A DNA stretch of 33,434 nt. It comes from Nocardia xishanensis NBRC 101358 (GTDB lineage Bacteria > Actinomycetota > Actinomycetes > Mycobacteriales > Mycobacteriaceae). The position numbers and the translations under genes were made by a program. Positions 1 to 7,686 of the stretch are shown here, piece by piece. The notes beneath the pieces are model-generated. The model worked only from the letters and a program-made list of their open reading frames with translations. It was not told the origin of the DNA and ran no database searches. The stretch lies in contig NZ_BDCF01000028.1 in the NCBI RefSeq assembly GCF_001613365.1, forward strand, positions 1 to 33,434, read 5' to 3'. Position 1 is the stretch's first letter. Every line of letters starts with the position of its first letter.

Positions 1-1
1 C

Positions 2-565
2 TGGATCTTGGAGGTCGAGCAGGTCCGCGACATCGAGGCGCGCTTCCATGTGATGAGCCTCGCGGTGCTGAACGAGGGCCGGGATCTGCCCGAGCAGTAC
101 CGCGAGCTGATGAACAGCGGCTGGGGCCCGGTGCGCGTCGCCATCGCCGCGGCCAAGGAGCACGGCGACAAGGTGCTCGCCCCGCTCTACACCGCGATGG
201 GCAGCCGTATTCACGACCGCAAGGCCGAATACGATCAGCCGACCACCAAGGAGCGGCTGGCCGCGGTGATCGCCGACGCGCTCGCCGAGGTGGGGCTGCC
301 CGCCGAGCTCGCGCAGGCCGCCGAGAGCACCGAGTACGACGAGGCGCTGCGCAAGAGCCACCACGAGGGCATGGACAAGGTCGGCAAGGACGTCGGCACC
401 CCGACCATCCACGTCAACGGCGTGGCGTTCTTCGGCCCGGTGCTCTCGCGCATCCCGCGCGGTGAAGAGGCGGGCAAGATCTGGGACGGCGTCGTCGCGC
501 TGGCTTCCTACCCGCACTTCTTCGAGCTCAAGCGGACCAGGACCGAAGACCCGGTCTTCGACTGA
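2..565 (+). CDS. DsbA-family mycothiol-dependent oxidoreductase, 5' end missing
   Basis: The frame is open to the left edge, reading W-I-L-E-V-E from base 2, so the start and the N-terminal active-site motif lie outside the window; the TTG at base 8 is not a convincing start. The visible 187 codons cover the helical insertion and C-terminal thioredoxin half of a DsbA/FrnE-like protein, including the cis-Pro type segment G-T-P-T-I-H-V-N-G. Similarity and position next to rpiB match M. tuberculosis Rv2466c, a mycothiol-dependent reductase that also reduces nitro-compounds. The likely role is cytoplasmic thiol-disulfide exchange with mycothiol. It converges on the M48 peptidase gene across a hairpin. 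The family is certain; the mycothiol dependence is inferred from the homologue. Confidence 0.85.
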   Translation, partial: WILEVEQVRDIEARFHVMSLAVLNEGRDLPEQYRELMNSGWGPVRVAIAAAKEHGDKVLAPLYTAMGSRIHDRKAEYDQPTTKERLAAVIADALAEVGLPAELAQAAESTEYDEALRKSHHEGMDKVGKDVGTPTIHVNGVAFFGPVLSRIPRGEEAGKIWDGVVALASYPHFFELKRTRTEDPVFD

Positions 566-571
566 ACGCGA

Positions 572-601
572 ACCGGGCGCCGCGTGCTCGCGACGCCCGG
601 T
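572..601. terminator. Hairpin between convergent genes
   Basis: An 8-bp perfect inverted repeat (ACCGGGCG / CGCCCGGT) encloses a second CGCG/CGCG stem. It sits between the stops of the DsbA-like gene and the convergent M48 peptidase gene, so it can serve both strands. There is no U-tract, as is common in high-GC actinobacteria. Confidence 0.6.
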
Positions 602-610
602 CGCTCCGGC

Positions 611-1930
611 TCAGGCCACCGGCTTCGGCGGCAGACTCGGCACCTCGCCGTACGGCCCGTACGGCGCGACGCCCACCGAGGGCTGCGGGCTCGGGCGCAG
701 GAAGAGCCTGCCGTGCCTGCTGCGGTCGCGCAGCGCCCACATCCGCCAGGTCAGCACCGGGTGCGAGGACATGGCGTTGACGAACCAGACGAAGCCGCCC
801 TTCTCGGTGGCGGCGCGGTCGGCCATCTCGTCGAAGCCGACGAGGGTGTTCATGTACTTGCCCGCCGCCAGCGTGCCCATCGCGGCGGCCGCGCCGGTAT
901 GCCGGTTGCAGTAGCCGTGGTTGTCAGCGGTGTATTCCTGCGAGCGGATCAGCGAACTGCCGAGGATCGGCAGGAACGGCACCAGGAACATGCCCAGCTG
1001 TCGCCAGTACGAGGTGTGCCCGGCGGCGATGTGGCCGACCTCGTGGCCGATGATGAAGGCGAGCGCGTCGGGTTCCCGTGCCTCGCCGCCGATTTCGAAC
1101 AGGTCGCTGTAGACCACGACGAAGCGCCGGAAGCCGTGCCCGGAGGCGAAGGCGTTGATCTGGCCGTTGCCCAGCACCACGTAGGCGTCGGGCACCTTCG
1201 CCATGCCGAACCTGGCGGCCGCCTCGACCACCATCTGATAGCCCTCGGGGAATTGTGTCGGCGACATCTTCACGCCGTTCACCCGCTGTGTCGCGTAGTT
1301 GAAACCTCGCCCCACCCAAACCAATAGCGGAGCGAAGACCAACAGCAGCAGATAGTCGCTCGGCACCGCGCCGTCGGCCAGCACGACGACGAGCGTCACG
1401 ATGGCGATCAAGTACGCGACCACCGTGCACACCACCACCACGACAAGCAGCGGGATCTCCCAGCTGTGCCTGGCGGGCATCCCGAACGGGGACAAGCCGC
1501 GCGGCATGTTCTGCGGCGGCACGGGCGGGGGAGTGCCGTAGGGCGTCATCGGAAGGGACCCGTATGACGAGGGCACCGTGCCGTATGGCGCCGAGGACCC
1601 AGGGCCGTAGGGCACCGAAGACCCAGGACCGTAGGGCGTGGATGACGCGGCGCCGTACGGCGCCGAAGGCACAGTGCCGGTGGGCGTGGACGACGCGCTG
1701 TATGGTGCCGAAGATTCAGCGCCGTAGCGGGTAGAAGAGGCATCGCCATAGGGCGACATCGATGTGGCGGCGAATGATGACGTGCCGTAGGTGGGGTGGG
1801 CGCCCGTGTGCTGTGGCGTCGCCGAGCCGTGCTGCGGCGGTTGCTGTGTGTACCCCCACCCGCTCGGCGGCGCGTCCGTTGGCTCCGGCTGGTCGGCTCG
1901 GTCCGGCGGCGTCGGTTCGTGCGGCTGCAT
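611..1930 (-). CDS. Membrane-bound M48-family zinc metalloprotease with PYG-rich N-terminal tail
   Basis: This is a 439-aa HtpX/Ste24-like (family M48) peptidase. Residues 1-150 are low complexity, rich in Pro, Ser, Tyr and Gly, with octads of the form PYGxxSSx at about 59-132. Two hydrophobic segments follow (about 159-185 and 191-207). The catalytic domain has H-E-V-G-H at 296-300, the third zinc ligand Glu332 in S-Q-E-Y-T-A-D, and the M48 S-H-P motif at 389-391, so it should be active. The frame is open to 2125, but that would overlap rpiB. The ATG at 1930 is chosen because a TAGAGT -10 box ends 7 nt before it, predicting a leaderless transcript; the ATG at 1948 lacks a ribosome site. A role in membrane protein quality control is inferred from the family. 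Confidence 0.88.
   Translation of the reverse strand: MQPHEPTPPDRADQPEPTDAPPSGWGYTQQPPQHGSATPQHTGAHPTYGTSSFAATSMSPYGDASSTRYGAESSAPYSASSTPTGTVPSAPYGAASSTPYGPGSSVPYGPGSSAPYGTVPSSYGSLPMTPYGTPPPVPPQNMPRGLSPFGMPARHSWEIPLLVVVVVCTVVAYLIAIVTLVVVLADGAVPSDYLLLLVFAPLLVWVGRGFNYATQRVNGVKMSPTQFPEGYQMVVEAAARFGMAKVPDAYVVLGNGQINAFASGHGFRRFVVVYSDLFEIGGEAREPDALAFIIGHEVGHIAAGHTSYWRQLGMFLVPFLPILGSSLIRSQEYTADNHGYCNRHTGAAAAMGTLAAGKYMNTLVGFDEMADRAATEKGGFVWFVNAMSSHPVLTWRMWALRDRSRHGRLFLRPSPQPSVGVAPYGPYGEVPSLPPKPVA
1535..1756 (-). repeat. Degenerate 24-bp coding repeat (PYGxxSSx octads)
   Basis: Inside the M48 peptidase gene, imperfect 24-bp units encode tandem octapeptides centred on Pro-Tyr-Gly and Ser-Ser. The best-kept copies lie at residues 91-117 of the protein. 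In-frame repeats of this kind can vary in copy number between strains without breaking the frame. Confidence 0.7.
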
Positions 1931-1937
1931 GAAGTGC

Positions 1938-1943
1938 ACTCTA
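1938..1943 (-). promoter_or_regulatory. -10 box of the M48 peptidase gene, probably leaderless
   Basis: TAGAGT on the minus strand fits the actinobacterial TANNNT consensus and lies exactly 7 nt before the ATG at 1930, so transcription would begin at the start codon. Confidence 0.5.
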
Positions 1944-2110
1944 TTCATCGGTGGGGACGGGTTTCTCGCGTCCGAGGGGCCGCTGCGGCTGTGCTCTCGG
2001 ACACACCTGGTCGGCGCCGCGGGCGCCTCCCGTGTCACCAGATTCGCGCCACGCGGCCCCGGTGTTAATGGCGGACGGTGCCCTCTCGGATCCGCCGTCG
2101 CGTGGCCTGA

Positions 2111-2116
2111 CACAAT
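2111..2116 (+). promoter_or_regulatory. -10 box of rpiB, probably leaderless
   Basis: CACAAT lies 7 nt before the rpiB ATG at 2124, and no Shine-Dalgarno sequence precedes that ATG. The same 7-nt spacing is seen at several other genes in the window. Only the first base departs from TANNNT. Confidence 0.45.
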
Positions 2117-2123
2117 CGCAGCC

Positions 2124-2597
2124 ATGCGCGTATACCTGGGTGCCGACCATGCCGGTTTCGAACTGAAGAATCACGTCAAGGCCCATCTCCAGCAGGCGGG
2201 CCACGAGGTCGTCGACTGCGGCGCCCTCGAGTACGACGCACTCGACGACTACCCCGCCTTTTGCATCGAGGCGGCGCGCCGCACCGTCGCCGATCCTGGC
2301 AGCCTCGGGCTGGTCTTCGGCGGCAGCGGCAACGGCGAGCAGATCGCCGCGAACAAGGTGCCCGGCGCCCGCTGCGCCCTGGCCTGGAGCGTGGAGACCG
2401 CGAAGCTTGCCCGCGAGCACAACAACGCGCAGCTGATCGGCATCGGCGGCCGCATGCACTCCACCGAGGAGGCGCTGGCCATCGTGGACGCGTTCGTCTC
2501 CACCGCGTGGTCGGAGGAGGAGCGTCACCAGCGCCGCATCGACATCCTGGCCGAGTACGAGAAGACCGGTGTCGCACCCGCCGTCCCGGCGTACTGA
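2124..2597 (+). CDS. rpiB: Ribose-5-phosphate isomerase B
   Basis: RpiB interconverts ribose 5-phosphate and ribulose 5-phosphate in the cytoplasmic non-oxidative pentose phosphate pathway. The 157-aa product has the full RpiB/LacAB fold: N-terminal Asp8-His9 in G-A-D-H-A-G, the phosphate-binding loop G-G-S-G-N-G-E-Q-I-A-A-N-K around 66-78, and His99-Asn100 in R-E-H-N-N-A-Q. Glu72 takes the place of the catalytic Cys used by E. coli RpiB, as in the mycobacterial enzyme. An in-frame extension to 1791 is rejected because the family starts at M-R-V-Y-L-G-A-D-H and a -10 box lies 7 nt upstream of this ATG. The nei gene follows after 14 nt, so the two are probably co-transcribed. Confidence 0.96.
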   Translation: MRVYLGADHAGFELKNHVKAHLQQAGHEVVDCGALEYDALDDYPAFCIEAARRTVADPGSLGLVFGGSGNGEQIAANKVPGARCALAWSVETAKLAREHNNAQLIGIGGRMHSTEEALAIVDAFVSTAWSEEERHQRRIDILAEYEKTGVAPAVPAY

Positions 2598-2611
2598 GGT
2601 CGCGTCGGCAG

Positions 2612-3412
2612 ATGCCTGAAGGGCATACGCTGCACCGCCTGGCGAACCAGCACCAGCAGGTGTTCGCGGGCGGTGTGGTGCGGGTGTCGAGTCCGCAGGG
2701 CCGGTTCGCCGATGGCGCCGCCCTGGTGGACGGGCAACGGCTCGTGCGCTCGGAAGCCCACGGCAAACACCTGCTCCACCATTACGAATCCGGGCTCGCG
2801 GTGCACGTGCACCTCGGGCTCTACGGCAAGTTCTACGACTCGGAGCTGCCGATGGGCGCGCCGATCGGGCAGGTCAGGATGCGCATGATCGGCGGCGCCG
2901 GCGTCGGCACCGACCTGCGCGGTCCCGCCGCCTGCGAGGTGCTGCTCCCGCCGGAGGTCGAGGCGCTGACCGACCGCCTCGGTGCCGACCCGTTGCGCTC
3001 CGATGCCGACCCGGACCGCGCCTTCGCGCGAATCCGCCGTTCCCGCAGGCCGATCGGCGCGCTGCTGATGGACCAGAGCGTCATCGCGGGCGTCGGGAAC
3101 GTCTACCGCGCCGAAGTGCTCTTCCGGCACGGCATTTCGCCCTATCGTCCCGGCGTCGAGCTGAGTGCCGAAGAGTGGCGCGCCCTCTGGGCGGATCTGG
3201 TCGAGCTGATGCCGGTCGGGGTGGCGACCGGGCGCATGCACGTGGTGCGCCCCGAACACGATCACGGCGAACCGTCCTACGCCCCCGATCGTCCGCGCAC
3301 CTATGTCTACCGCCGCCCCGGCGCGGGTTGCCGAGTGTGTGCCGAGCCGGTTGCTCACGCGGTGCTCGAGGGGCGCAATCTCTTCTGGTGCCCCACCTGT
3401 CAGCCGAGTTGA
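2612..3412 (+). CDS. Fpg/Nei-family DNA glycosylase/AP lyase (Nei1-like)
   Basis: The 266-aa product excises oxidised bases from DNA and cleaves the abasic site. After Met removal the N-terminal Pro-Glu (P2, E3) supplies the Schiff-base nucleophile and general acid of the family; Lys52 sits in the H-G-K-H beta-hairpin. The helix-two-turn-helix region contains D-Q-S-V-I-A-G-V-G-N-V-Y-R-A-E, and a C-terminal zinc finger has Cys240, Cys243, Cys260 and Cys263. The start P-E-G-H-T-L-H-R matches M. tuberculosis Nei1 (Rv2464c), which also follows rpiB. The ATG lies 14 nt after the rpiB stop, with a weak GAGG ribosome site overlapping that stop. Nei-type (oxidised pyrimidine) specificity is inferred from similarity. 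Confidence 0.93.
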   Translation: MPEGHTLHRLANQHQQVFAGGVVRVSSPQGRFADGAALVDGQRLVRSEAHGKHLLHHYESGLAVHVHLGLYGKFYDSELPMGAPIGQVRMRMIGGAGVGTDLRGPAACEVLLPPEVEALTDRLGADPLRSDADPDRAFARIRRSRRPIGALLMDQSVIAGVGNVYRAEVLFRHGISPYRPGVELSAEEWRALWADLVELMPVGVATGRMHVVRPEHDHGEPSYAPDRPRTYVYRRPGAGCRVCAEPVAHAVLEGRNLFWCPTCQPS

Positions 3413-3436
3413 GCCGGTTCCGGGCGGCTGCCGACC

Positions 3437-3462
3437 ACCGGTGCGCCCGCGGGCGCACCGGT
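3437..3462. terminator. Perfect 26-nt palindrome between convergent genes
   Basis: The half-site ACCGGTGCGCCCG is followed directly by its exact reverse complement, giving 13-bp arms with no spacer; as RNA it folds with a small CGCG-type loop. It lies between the stops of nei (+) and the GGDEF gene (-), so it is probably a bidirectional terminator. Confidence 0.7.
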
Positions 3463-3469
3463 TGCCAGT

Positions 3470-4426
3470 TCAGCCGGCGACGGCCGCGTCTATCTCCGGT
3501 TCGTCGGAGTCGGAGAACGCGAACCGTCGCCCGCCCGCCGTCTTGGCCGTGTACATCGCCCGGTCGGCGCGCCGTAGCAGATCGGTGAAGTCGCATGGGG
3601 CGCCCGGCGGGTTGTAGGCGGTGCCCACGCTCGCCGAGACCGGCACCGGGCCCGCCGACGACCACACCGGGTCGCGCAGTGCGCCCACGATGCGGTTGGC
3701 GATCTCGGTGAGGGTCTTGCCGTCCCGGTTCACCGCCAGCACGAACTCGTCACCGCCGTACCGGCAGATCACCGTGTCCGGCGGGCACACCTCGCGCAGC
3801 CGGTTGGCCAACTCGACCAGCACCTCGTCGCCGACCGCGTGCCCGTAGCCGTCGTTGATCTGCTTGAACCGGTCCAGGTCGATCAGCAACAGTCCGACGC
3901 AACTGTTCGGATCGGTGGCCATCCGGCGCACTTGATCCTGGAGCAGGGTGCGGTTGGCCAGGTCGGTGAGCGCGTCGTGGGTTGCCTCGTGACGCAGCCG
4001 GTGCTGGAGAGCGGCGATCTCCTGCACGCGCAGCGACACCTTCGCGGACAGGCTCTGCTCCTGCTGGGCCAGCGCCCGCTCCTGCAAGGCCTGGGCATAG
4101 CTGTCGATGGCCTGGCTCGCCACGAACGGCCAGCGGGTCGCCACCAGCGACCCCGGCCTGCCCGAGGGGAAGCCGAGCAGCCAGCGGCTTGCCTGGGCCA
4201 GCATCCTGGTCCGCTCGAAAGGCGGCTCGGCGAGGCGCGCGCCGAGCATTCGCGCCTCCGGCACGGGGAAGGGTTCGTGCTTGGCTAGATACAGCAGCCG
4301 TTCGACCAGCTCGATGAGTACAGGTTCCAGCTGGTGTGGTGTCGTGTGCGAGCCGGGCTCGGAGCACACCGCCCGTGCCCAGGCGCGACACATCGCGGCG
4401 ACTGGCGGTTCGATGTCGGTCGCCAT
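3470..4426 (-). CDS. Diguanylate cyclase (GGDEF domain)
   Basis: This 318-aa protein would condense two GTP into cyclic di-GMP. Residues 1-105 form a helical region of unknown type, 108-150 look like a coiled-coil linker, and 150-305 form a GGDEF domain with H-D-A-L-T-D-L-A-N-R at its entry and R-Y-G-G-D-E-F at 222-228. The intact GGDEF signature supports activity. The Arg of the inhibitory RxxD I-site is absent (C-P-P-D instead), so product inhibition at that site is unlikely. No transmembrane segment or EAL domain is seen. The ATG at 4426 is used; a GTG at 4435 would add three residues. The signal sensed by the N-terminal region cannot be told from sequence. Confidence 0.9.
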   Translation of the reverse strand: MATDIEPPVAAMCRAWARAVCSEPGSHTTPHQLEPVLIELVERLLYLAKHEPFPVPEARMLGARLAEPPFERTRMLAQASRWLLGFPSGRPGSLVATRWPFVASQAIDSYAQALQERALAQQEQSLSAKVSLRVQEIAALQHRLRHEATHDALTDLANRTLLQDQVRRMATDPNSCVGLLLIDLDRFKQINDGYGHAVGDEVLVELANRLREVCPPDTVICRYGGDEFVLAVNRDGKTLTEIANRIVGALRDPVWSSAGPVPVSASVGTAYNPPGAPCDFTDLLRRADRAMYTAKTAGGRRFAFSDSDEPEIDAAVAG

Positions 4427-4896
4427 CGTCTTCACCGATCGCGGGCGACGTCGGTACCCGGGTGCCCTGTGCGCACACAGGTGCCGGCCTCACCCCGATC
4501 ACTACTGCTACGCGGTTCTGTCCACCTCGCTCGGTGCACGCTCACCGCCCCCTTTCCAGATACCCCCGTCCGGCAAAAAGGATCCTAGCAAGCCACCCGG
4601 CACTGAAAAACGCGGTTTTACAACGAGTTTTCGATGCCTCGCGAATGGCGATCTGATGTGTGATCGTTACAGAAGTGTTGGTGTTACACAACGATTCGGG
4701 TTCGCTGGAGAGTCGCAACTCGACATGCCGAGAGTGTGCTGGGTCACTCGATCGGGAGGATTGCCCGCCCCGACGGTCAGGGGTGACGGCTCGGGTCGTA
4801 CCGCGCGGACGGGGGCGATTGGCGTTTACGGAACCGGATTCGGTACAGTGCGTGGTGCACACGACATCGTGGCGATCCCATCGATGTCGTATGCCT
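4427..4896. other. 470-bp intergenic region with AT-rich patch
   Basis: No gene is supported here. From about 4590 to 4700 the sequence is clearly less GC-rich than its surroundings. It contains the dyad ATCGTT (4663-4668) / AACGAT (4690-4695) and two GTTACA direct repeats 17 bp apart. The right part holds the tRNA-Gly promoter. The left part should contain the promoter of the GGDEF gene, but no clear box was found. Confidence 0.5.
4819..4849 (+). promoter_or_regulatory. Promoter of the tRNA-Gly gene
   Basis: TTGGCG (4819-4824) and TACAGT (4844-4849) are separated by 19 nt. The -10 box fits TANNNT, and the predicted transcription start is about 40 nt before the mature tRNA-Gly. Confidence 0.5.
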
Positions 4897-4967
<71 letters not shown>

Positions 4968-5014
4968 CAAAGAACGATTCATACTCGTCGGCGGCCCCCG
5001 CCACCGCGAGGCCA

Positions 5015-5277
<263 letters not shown>

Positions 5278-5310
5278 GGCATCTACCTCCTTTCGGATGG
5301 GCGGCGCAGG

Positions 5311-5799
5311 TCAGCTGTAGAGCCTGGTGAGGAAGGCGTCGATGTTCTCGCGGACCCGGTCGATCTTCTCCTCGAGCGTCAGGTCTTCGCGGTAGCGACT
5401 GCCGAGGGCGGGGCGCTTCTTACCGCGTGCGTACAGCGAACAGGCCAGGTCGGCGCACATATAGGTGCCGATCGAGTTGCCGCGGCGGCCCGAATCGCCC
5501 GCCTTGTGCGCGGTCATCAGGACCACGTCGCCGCCGGTGTGCGTGGTCAGGCAGATCGCGCACATCTGCGGCTTGCCGGTCCCGCCCGTTTCGTGGCGCA
5601 AGGCGACGCCGACCAGCTGATCGTCTCGCGGAACCACCAGGTAGCAGCGGCCGGGCAGCGACGGATCGCCCCAGCCGAGGAAATCCAGATCGTCCCACGG
5701 TCGCTGCTCGAGGTCGCGGGGCACGGACAACCGTTTCGCGTCGCCCTTGGAACAGTTGACGAACGACGACCTGATGTCGCGTTCGGTGACAGGTTTCAT
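5311..5799 (-). CDS. FBP-domain treble-clef zinc-finger protein
   Basis: The 162-aa product resembles the actinobacterial FBP/FusB-like family, whose C-terminal treble-clef zinc finger is related to proteins that bind elongation factor G. The four zinc ligands are visible as Cys80-x2-Cys83 and Cys115-x4-Cys120. The start M-K-P-V-T-E at 5799 is preceded by AAGGAG 11 nt upstream, a slightly long spacing; the longer open frame to 6108 has atypical composition. A likely promoter (minus-strand TTGTTC, 17-nt spacer, TAACGT) lies at 5843-5871. A ribosome-rescue or EF-G-related role is inferred from the family name only and has not been shown for this protein. Confidence 0.85.
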   Translation of the reverse strand: MKPVTERDIRSSFVNCSKGDAKRLSVPRDLEQRPWDDLDFLGWGDPSLPGRCYLVVPRDDQLVGVALRHETGGTGKPQMCAICLTTHTGGDVVLMTAHKAGDSGRRGNSIGTYMCADLACSLYARGKKRPALGSRYREDLTLEEKIDRVRENIDAFLTRLYS

Positions 5800-6137
5800 G
5801 GCAGTGTCGACTCCTTCGATCGATGGCGGACAAACCGACGCGACGTTACGGATCCCGCTGCTCGCGAACAACGGATTTTCCATGGCCGCACCGCGCCGCT
5901 GAGGCGTCGGGCGACCACGCGCGTCGGCTCGGCCACACGTCTTGCACGCGAGCCGGGTATGTATCGGGACTACCCGGTCCACCGGTCCCGCCGGGCGGCT
6001 GGAACCCTCGTGGAGCACGGTCGTCGTCCTCGCGACCGCGGGCATCCGGCGCGGATGCCGCACTGTTCCGACCCGGCTGCGGCGCGAATCGGCAGACCCG
6101 GCGTGCACCCACCCCGTGCGGTTGGGATGCTGGCGGC
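5800..6137. other. Divergent intergenic region between the FBP and def genes
   Basis: No coding sequence is supported in these 338 bp. The left part holds the FBP promoter and ribosome site. The right part should hold the def promoter, but no clear TANNNT box or Shine-Dalgarno was found near the def ATG. Confidence 0.5.
5843..5871 (-). promoter_or_regulatory. Promoter of the FBP gene
   Basis: On the minus strand, TTGTTC and TAACGT are separated by exactly 17 nt. The start would fall about 36 nt before the ATG at 5799, leaving room for the AAGGAG ribosome site. Confidence 0.45.
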
Positions 6138-6788
6138 ATGGAAGTCCCTATCGACGATGCGCGCTCGCTCGCGGCTCGGGTAGCCGAATTGCTCTCCGCC
6201 GACGATCCATTACCGATCGTCGCGGCCGGCGACCCGGTCCTGCGCAGGCCCAGCGCTCCGTTCGACGGACAGCTCGACGACGACCTGCTGGCGCGGTTCA
6301 TCGCCGCCATGCGCGCGACGATGCACGCGGCGCCCGGCGTCGGCCTCGCCGCCCCGCAGGTCGGAATTCCGTTGCGACTGGCGGTGATCGAGGACTTCGC
6401 GGAAGTATCCGACGAGGTCCGCGCCGCCCGCGGGCGACGGCCGGTGCCCTTCCGCGTCCTGATCAACCCGAGTTACGAGCCGACCGGCCCCGCGAAGGTC
6501 GCCTTCTTCGAGGGCTGCCTCAGCGTCCCCGGCTGGCAGGCCGTCGTCTCTCGCCCCGCCGAAATCCGCCTCACCGCCCACGACGAGCACGGCCGCCCGA
6601 TCGACGAGATCGTCCGAGGCTGGCCCGCCCGCATCGTCCAACACGAAACCGACCATCTCGACGGCACCCTCTACCTCGACCGCGCCGAACTCCGCTCCCT
6701 CTCCACCACCGAAGCCGTCGCCACCCGCTGGCCCCACCCCACCCCTCACCCCGCCGCCGAATCCCTCGGCTTCCCCCTCCCCGAATGA
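6138..6788 (+). CDS. def: Peptide deformylase
   Basis: This enzyme removes the formyl group from the initiator methionine of new proteins. All three signatures are intact in the 216-aa product: G-V-G-L-A-A-P-Q (67-74), E-G-C-L-S (125-129, metal ligand Cys127) and Q-H-E-T-D-H (168-173, ligands His169 and His173, catalytic Glu170). It is longer than the E. coli enzyme because of an N-terminal extension and a segment between motifs 1 and 2. The open frame runs upstream to 5823, but M-E-V-P-I-D at 6138 is the sensible start, since the upstream part is low-quality Arg-rich sequence. The stop is followed at once by a possible gene fragment. Confidence 0.93.
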   Translation: MEVPIDDARSLAARVAELLSADDPLPIVAAGDPVLRRPSAPFDGQLDDDLLARFIAAMRATMHAAPGVGLAAPQVGIPLRLAVIEDFAEVSDEVRAARGRRPVPFRVLINPSYEPTGPAKVAFFEGCLSVPGWQAVVSRPAEIRLTAHDEHGRPIDEIVRGWPARIVQHETDHLDGTLYLDRAELRSLSTTEAVATRWPHPTPHPAAESLGFPLPE

Positions 6789-6849
6789 ACCGCCCCATTT
6801 CGGCGGGTCCGGTGAGACCGGCGAGAGCCTGCGCCGAGTCGGCCCGCCC

Positions 6850-6948
6850 TTGATCACCGAGATCGTCCGGAAGACAACCGGAGTCACGGACTTCCTCGCG
6901 TCCTTCGTCGCCCAGGCACGAGAAGATCTAGGCATCGGCGACGCCTGA
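6850..6948 (+). pseudogene. Protein-like C-terminal fragment after def
   Basis: A frame ending at 6948 reads like a normal soluble protein C-terminus (L-I-T-E-I-V-R-K-T-T-G-V-T-D-F-L-A and on), with amphipathic helix pattern and about 80% GC at third positions. It has no credible start: the only in-frame candidate is the TTG at 6850, and the open frame continues upstream into def in another frame. I take it as a remnant of a lost gene or a very short ORF. I do not recognise the family. Confidence 0.3.
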
Positions 6949-6966
6949 GGCGCACGCGACCCGCTC

Positions 6967-7686
6967 TCAGCCGATGGCGGCCAACCGTGTGAGGTGGGTG
7001 GCCAGCGCGGGTTCGGTGACCGGGGCCAGGGTGAGATCGGTGCTGGTGGTCAGTAGGTAGCGTCCGTCGTCGGTGAAGTCGAGCCAGGTGCGGTGGCGGG
7101 TCGGCGGCGACATCGGGTCTTCCGGGGCGACGGTGACGGTGATGAAGCCGCGGGCGTCGATCGGCCGGTGCAGCGTCTGGCGCAGGGCGGCGGCGCGCAG
7201 CGCGGCCTCGGACTGCTGTGTCCAATGGTTGGGGTCTTCGTAGAGGACGGCCTCGCGTGGTTCCCGCATCGGGGCGAGCCTGCCCGCGGGCGCGGAGCCC
7301 ATCGCGGCCACCAAATGCTGCGCGACATTCTTTGCGTGGCAGGCGATCACGGTGACGTCGCAGGCGCCCGCGACGATCACGGTGCCCCACACCAGGTGGG
7401 TGGCGCCGAAAGCGAGGATGGGTTCGTCGGCGCGCTCGTCCGGCGCGTAGCGGTCGCCCGAGAGCGTGATCGTGGTGACGTCGCCGCGGGCGCAGAGGGT
7501 GAGTGCGCCGGTCAGGTCGGGGTCGGCGTTACGCCGGAAGCGTTCGACGAGTTTGAGCTTGTCCCAGTCGTTCTCGCTGCGGACGGTGCCGCGGTGGGCC
7601 ATGTTGATGGGGTAGGGGCGGCGGTCGAGACCGGTCTCCGCCGACCACACGTAGGTGAACTCGTCCGGCGAGAAGACCCACCTCAC
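6967..7686 (-). CDS. EspG-family ESX (type VII) secretion-associated protein
   Basis: The 239-aa product has the EspG layout: an N-terminal strand-rich half and a C-terminal end with G-F-I-T-V-T-V, then W-L-D-F-T-D-D-G-R-Y-L-L-T and a final T-H-L-T-R-L helix. EspG proteins are cytosolic chaperones that bind a helical tip of PE/PPE substrates and deliver them to an ESX secretion system. The GTG start at 7686 overlaps the stop of the upstream gene by 4 nt (GTGA), so translation is coupled. No ESX core gene (eccB-E, mycP) lies in the window. Family assignment rests on pattern recognition. Confidence 0.75.
   Translation of the reverse strand: MRWVFSPDEFTYVWSAETGLDRRPYPINMAHRGTVRSENDWDKLKLVERFRRNADPDLTGALTLCARGDVTTITLSGDRYAPDERADEPILAFGATHLVWGTVIVAGACDVTVIACHAKNVAQHLVAAMGSAPAGRLAPMREPREAVLYEDPNHWTQQSEAALRAAALRQTLHRPIDARGFITVTVAPEDPMSPPTRHRTWLDFTDDGRYLLTTSTDLTLAPVTEPALATHLTRLAAIG

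Noticed and set aside
1931..2125. N-terminal extension of the M48 peptidase to 2125
   Set aside because: It would overlap rpiB and its promoter; the sequence is atypical, and a -10 box fixes the start at 1930.
5823..6137. In-frame upstream extension of peptide deformylase
   Set aside because: Arg/Pro-rich sequence unlike any deformylase; the ATG at 6138 gives a normal family length.
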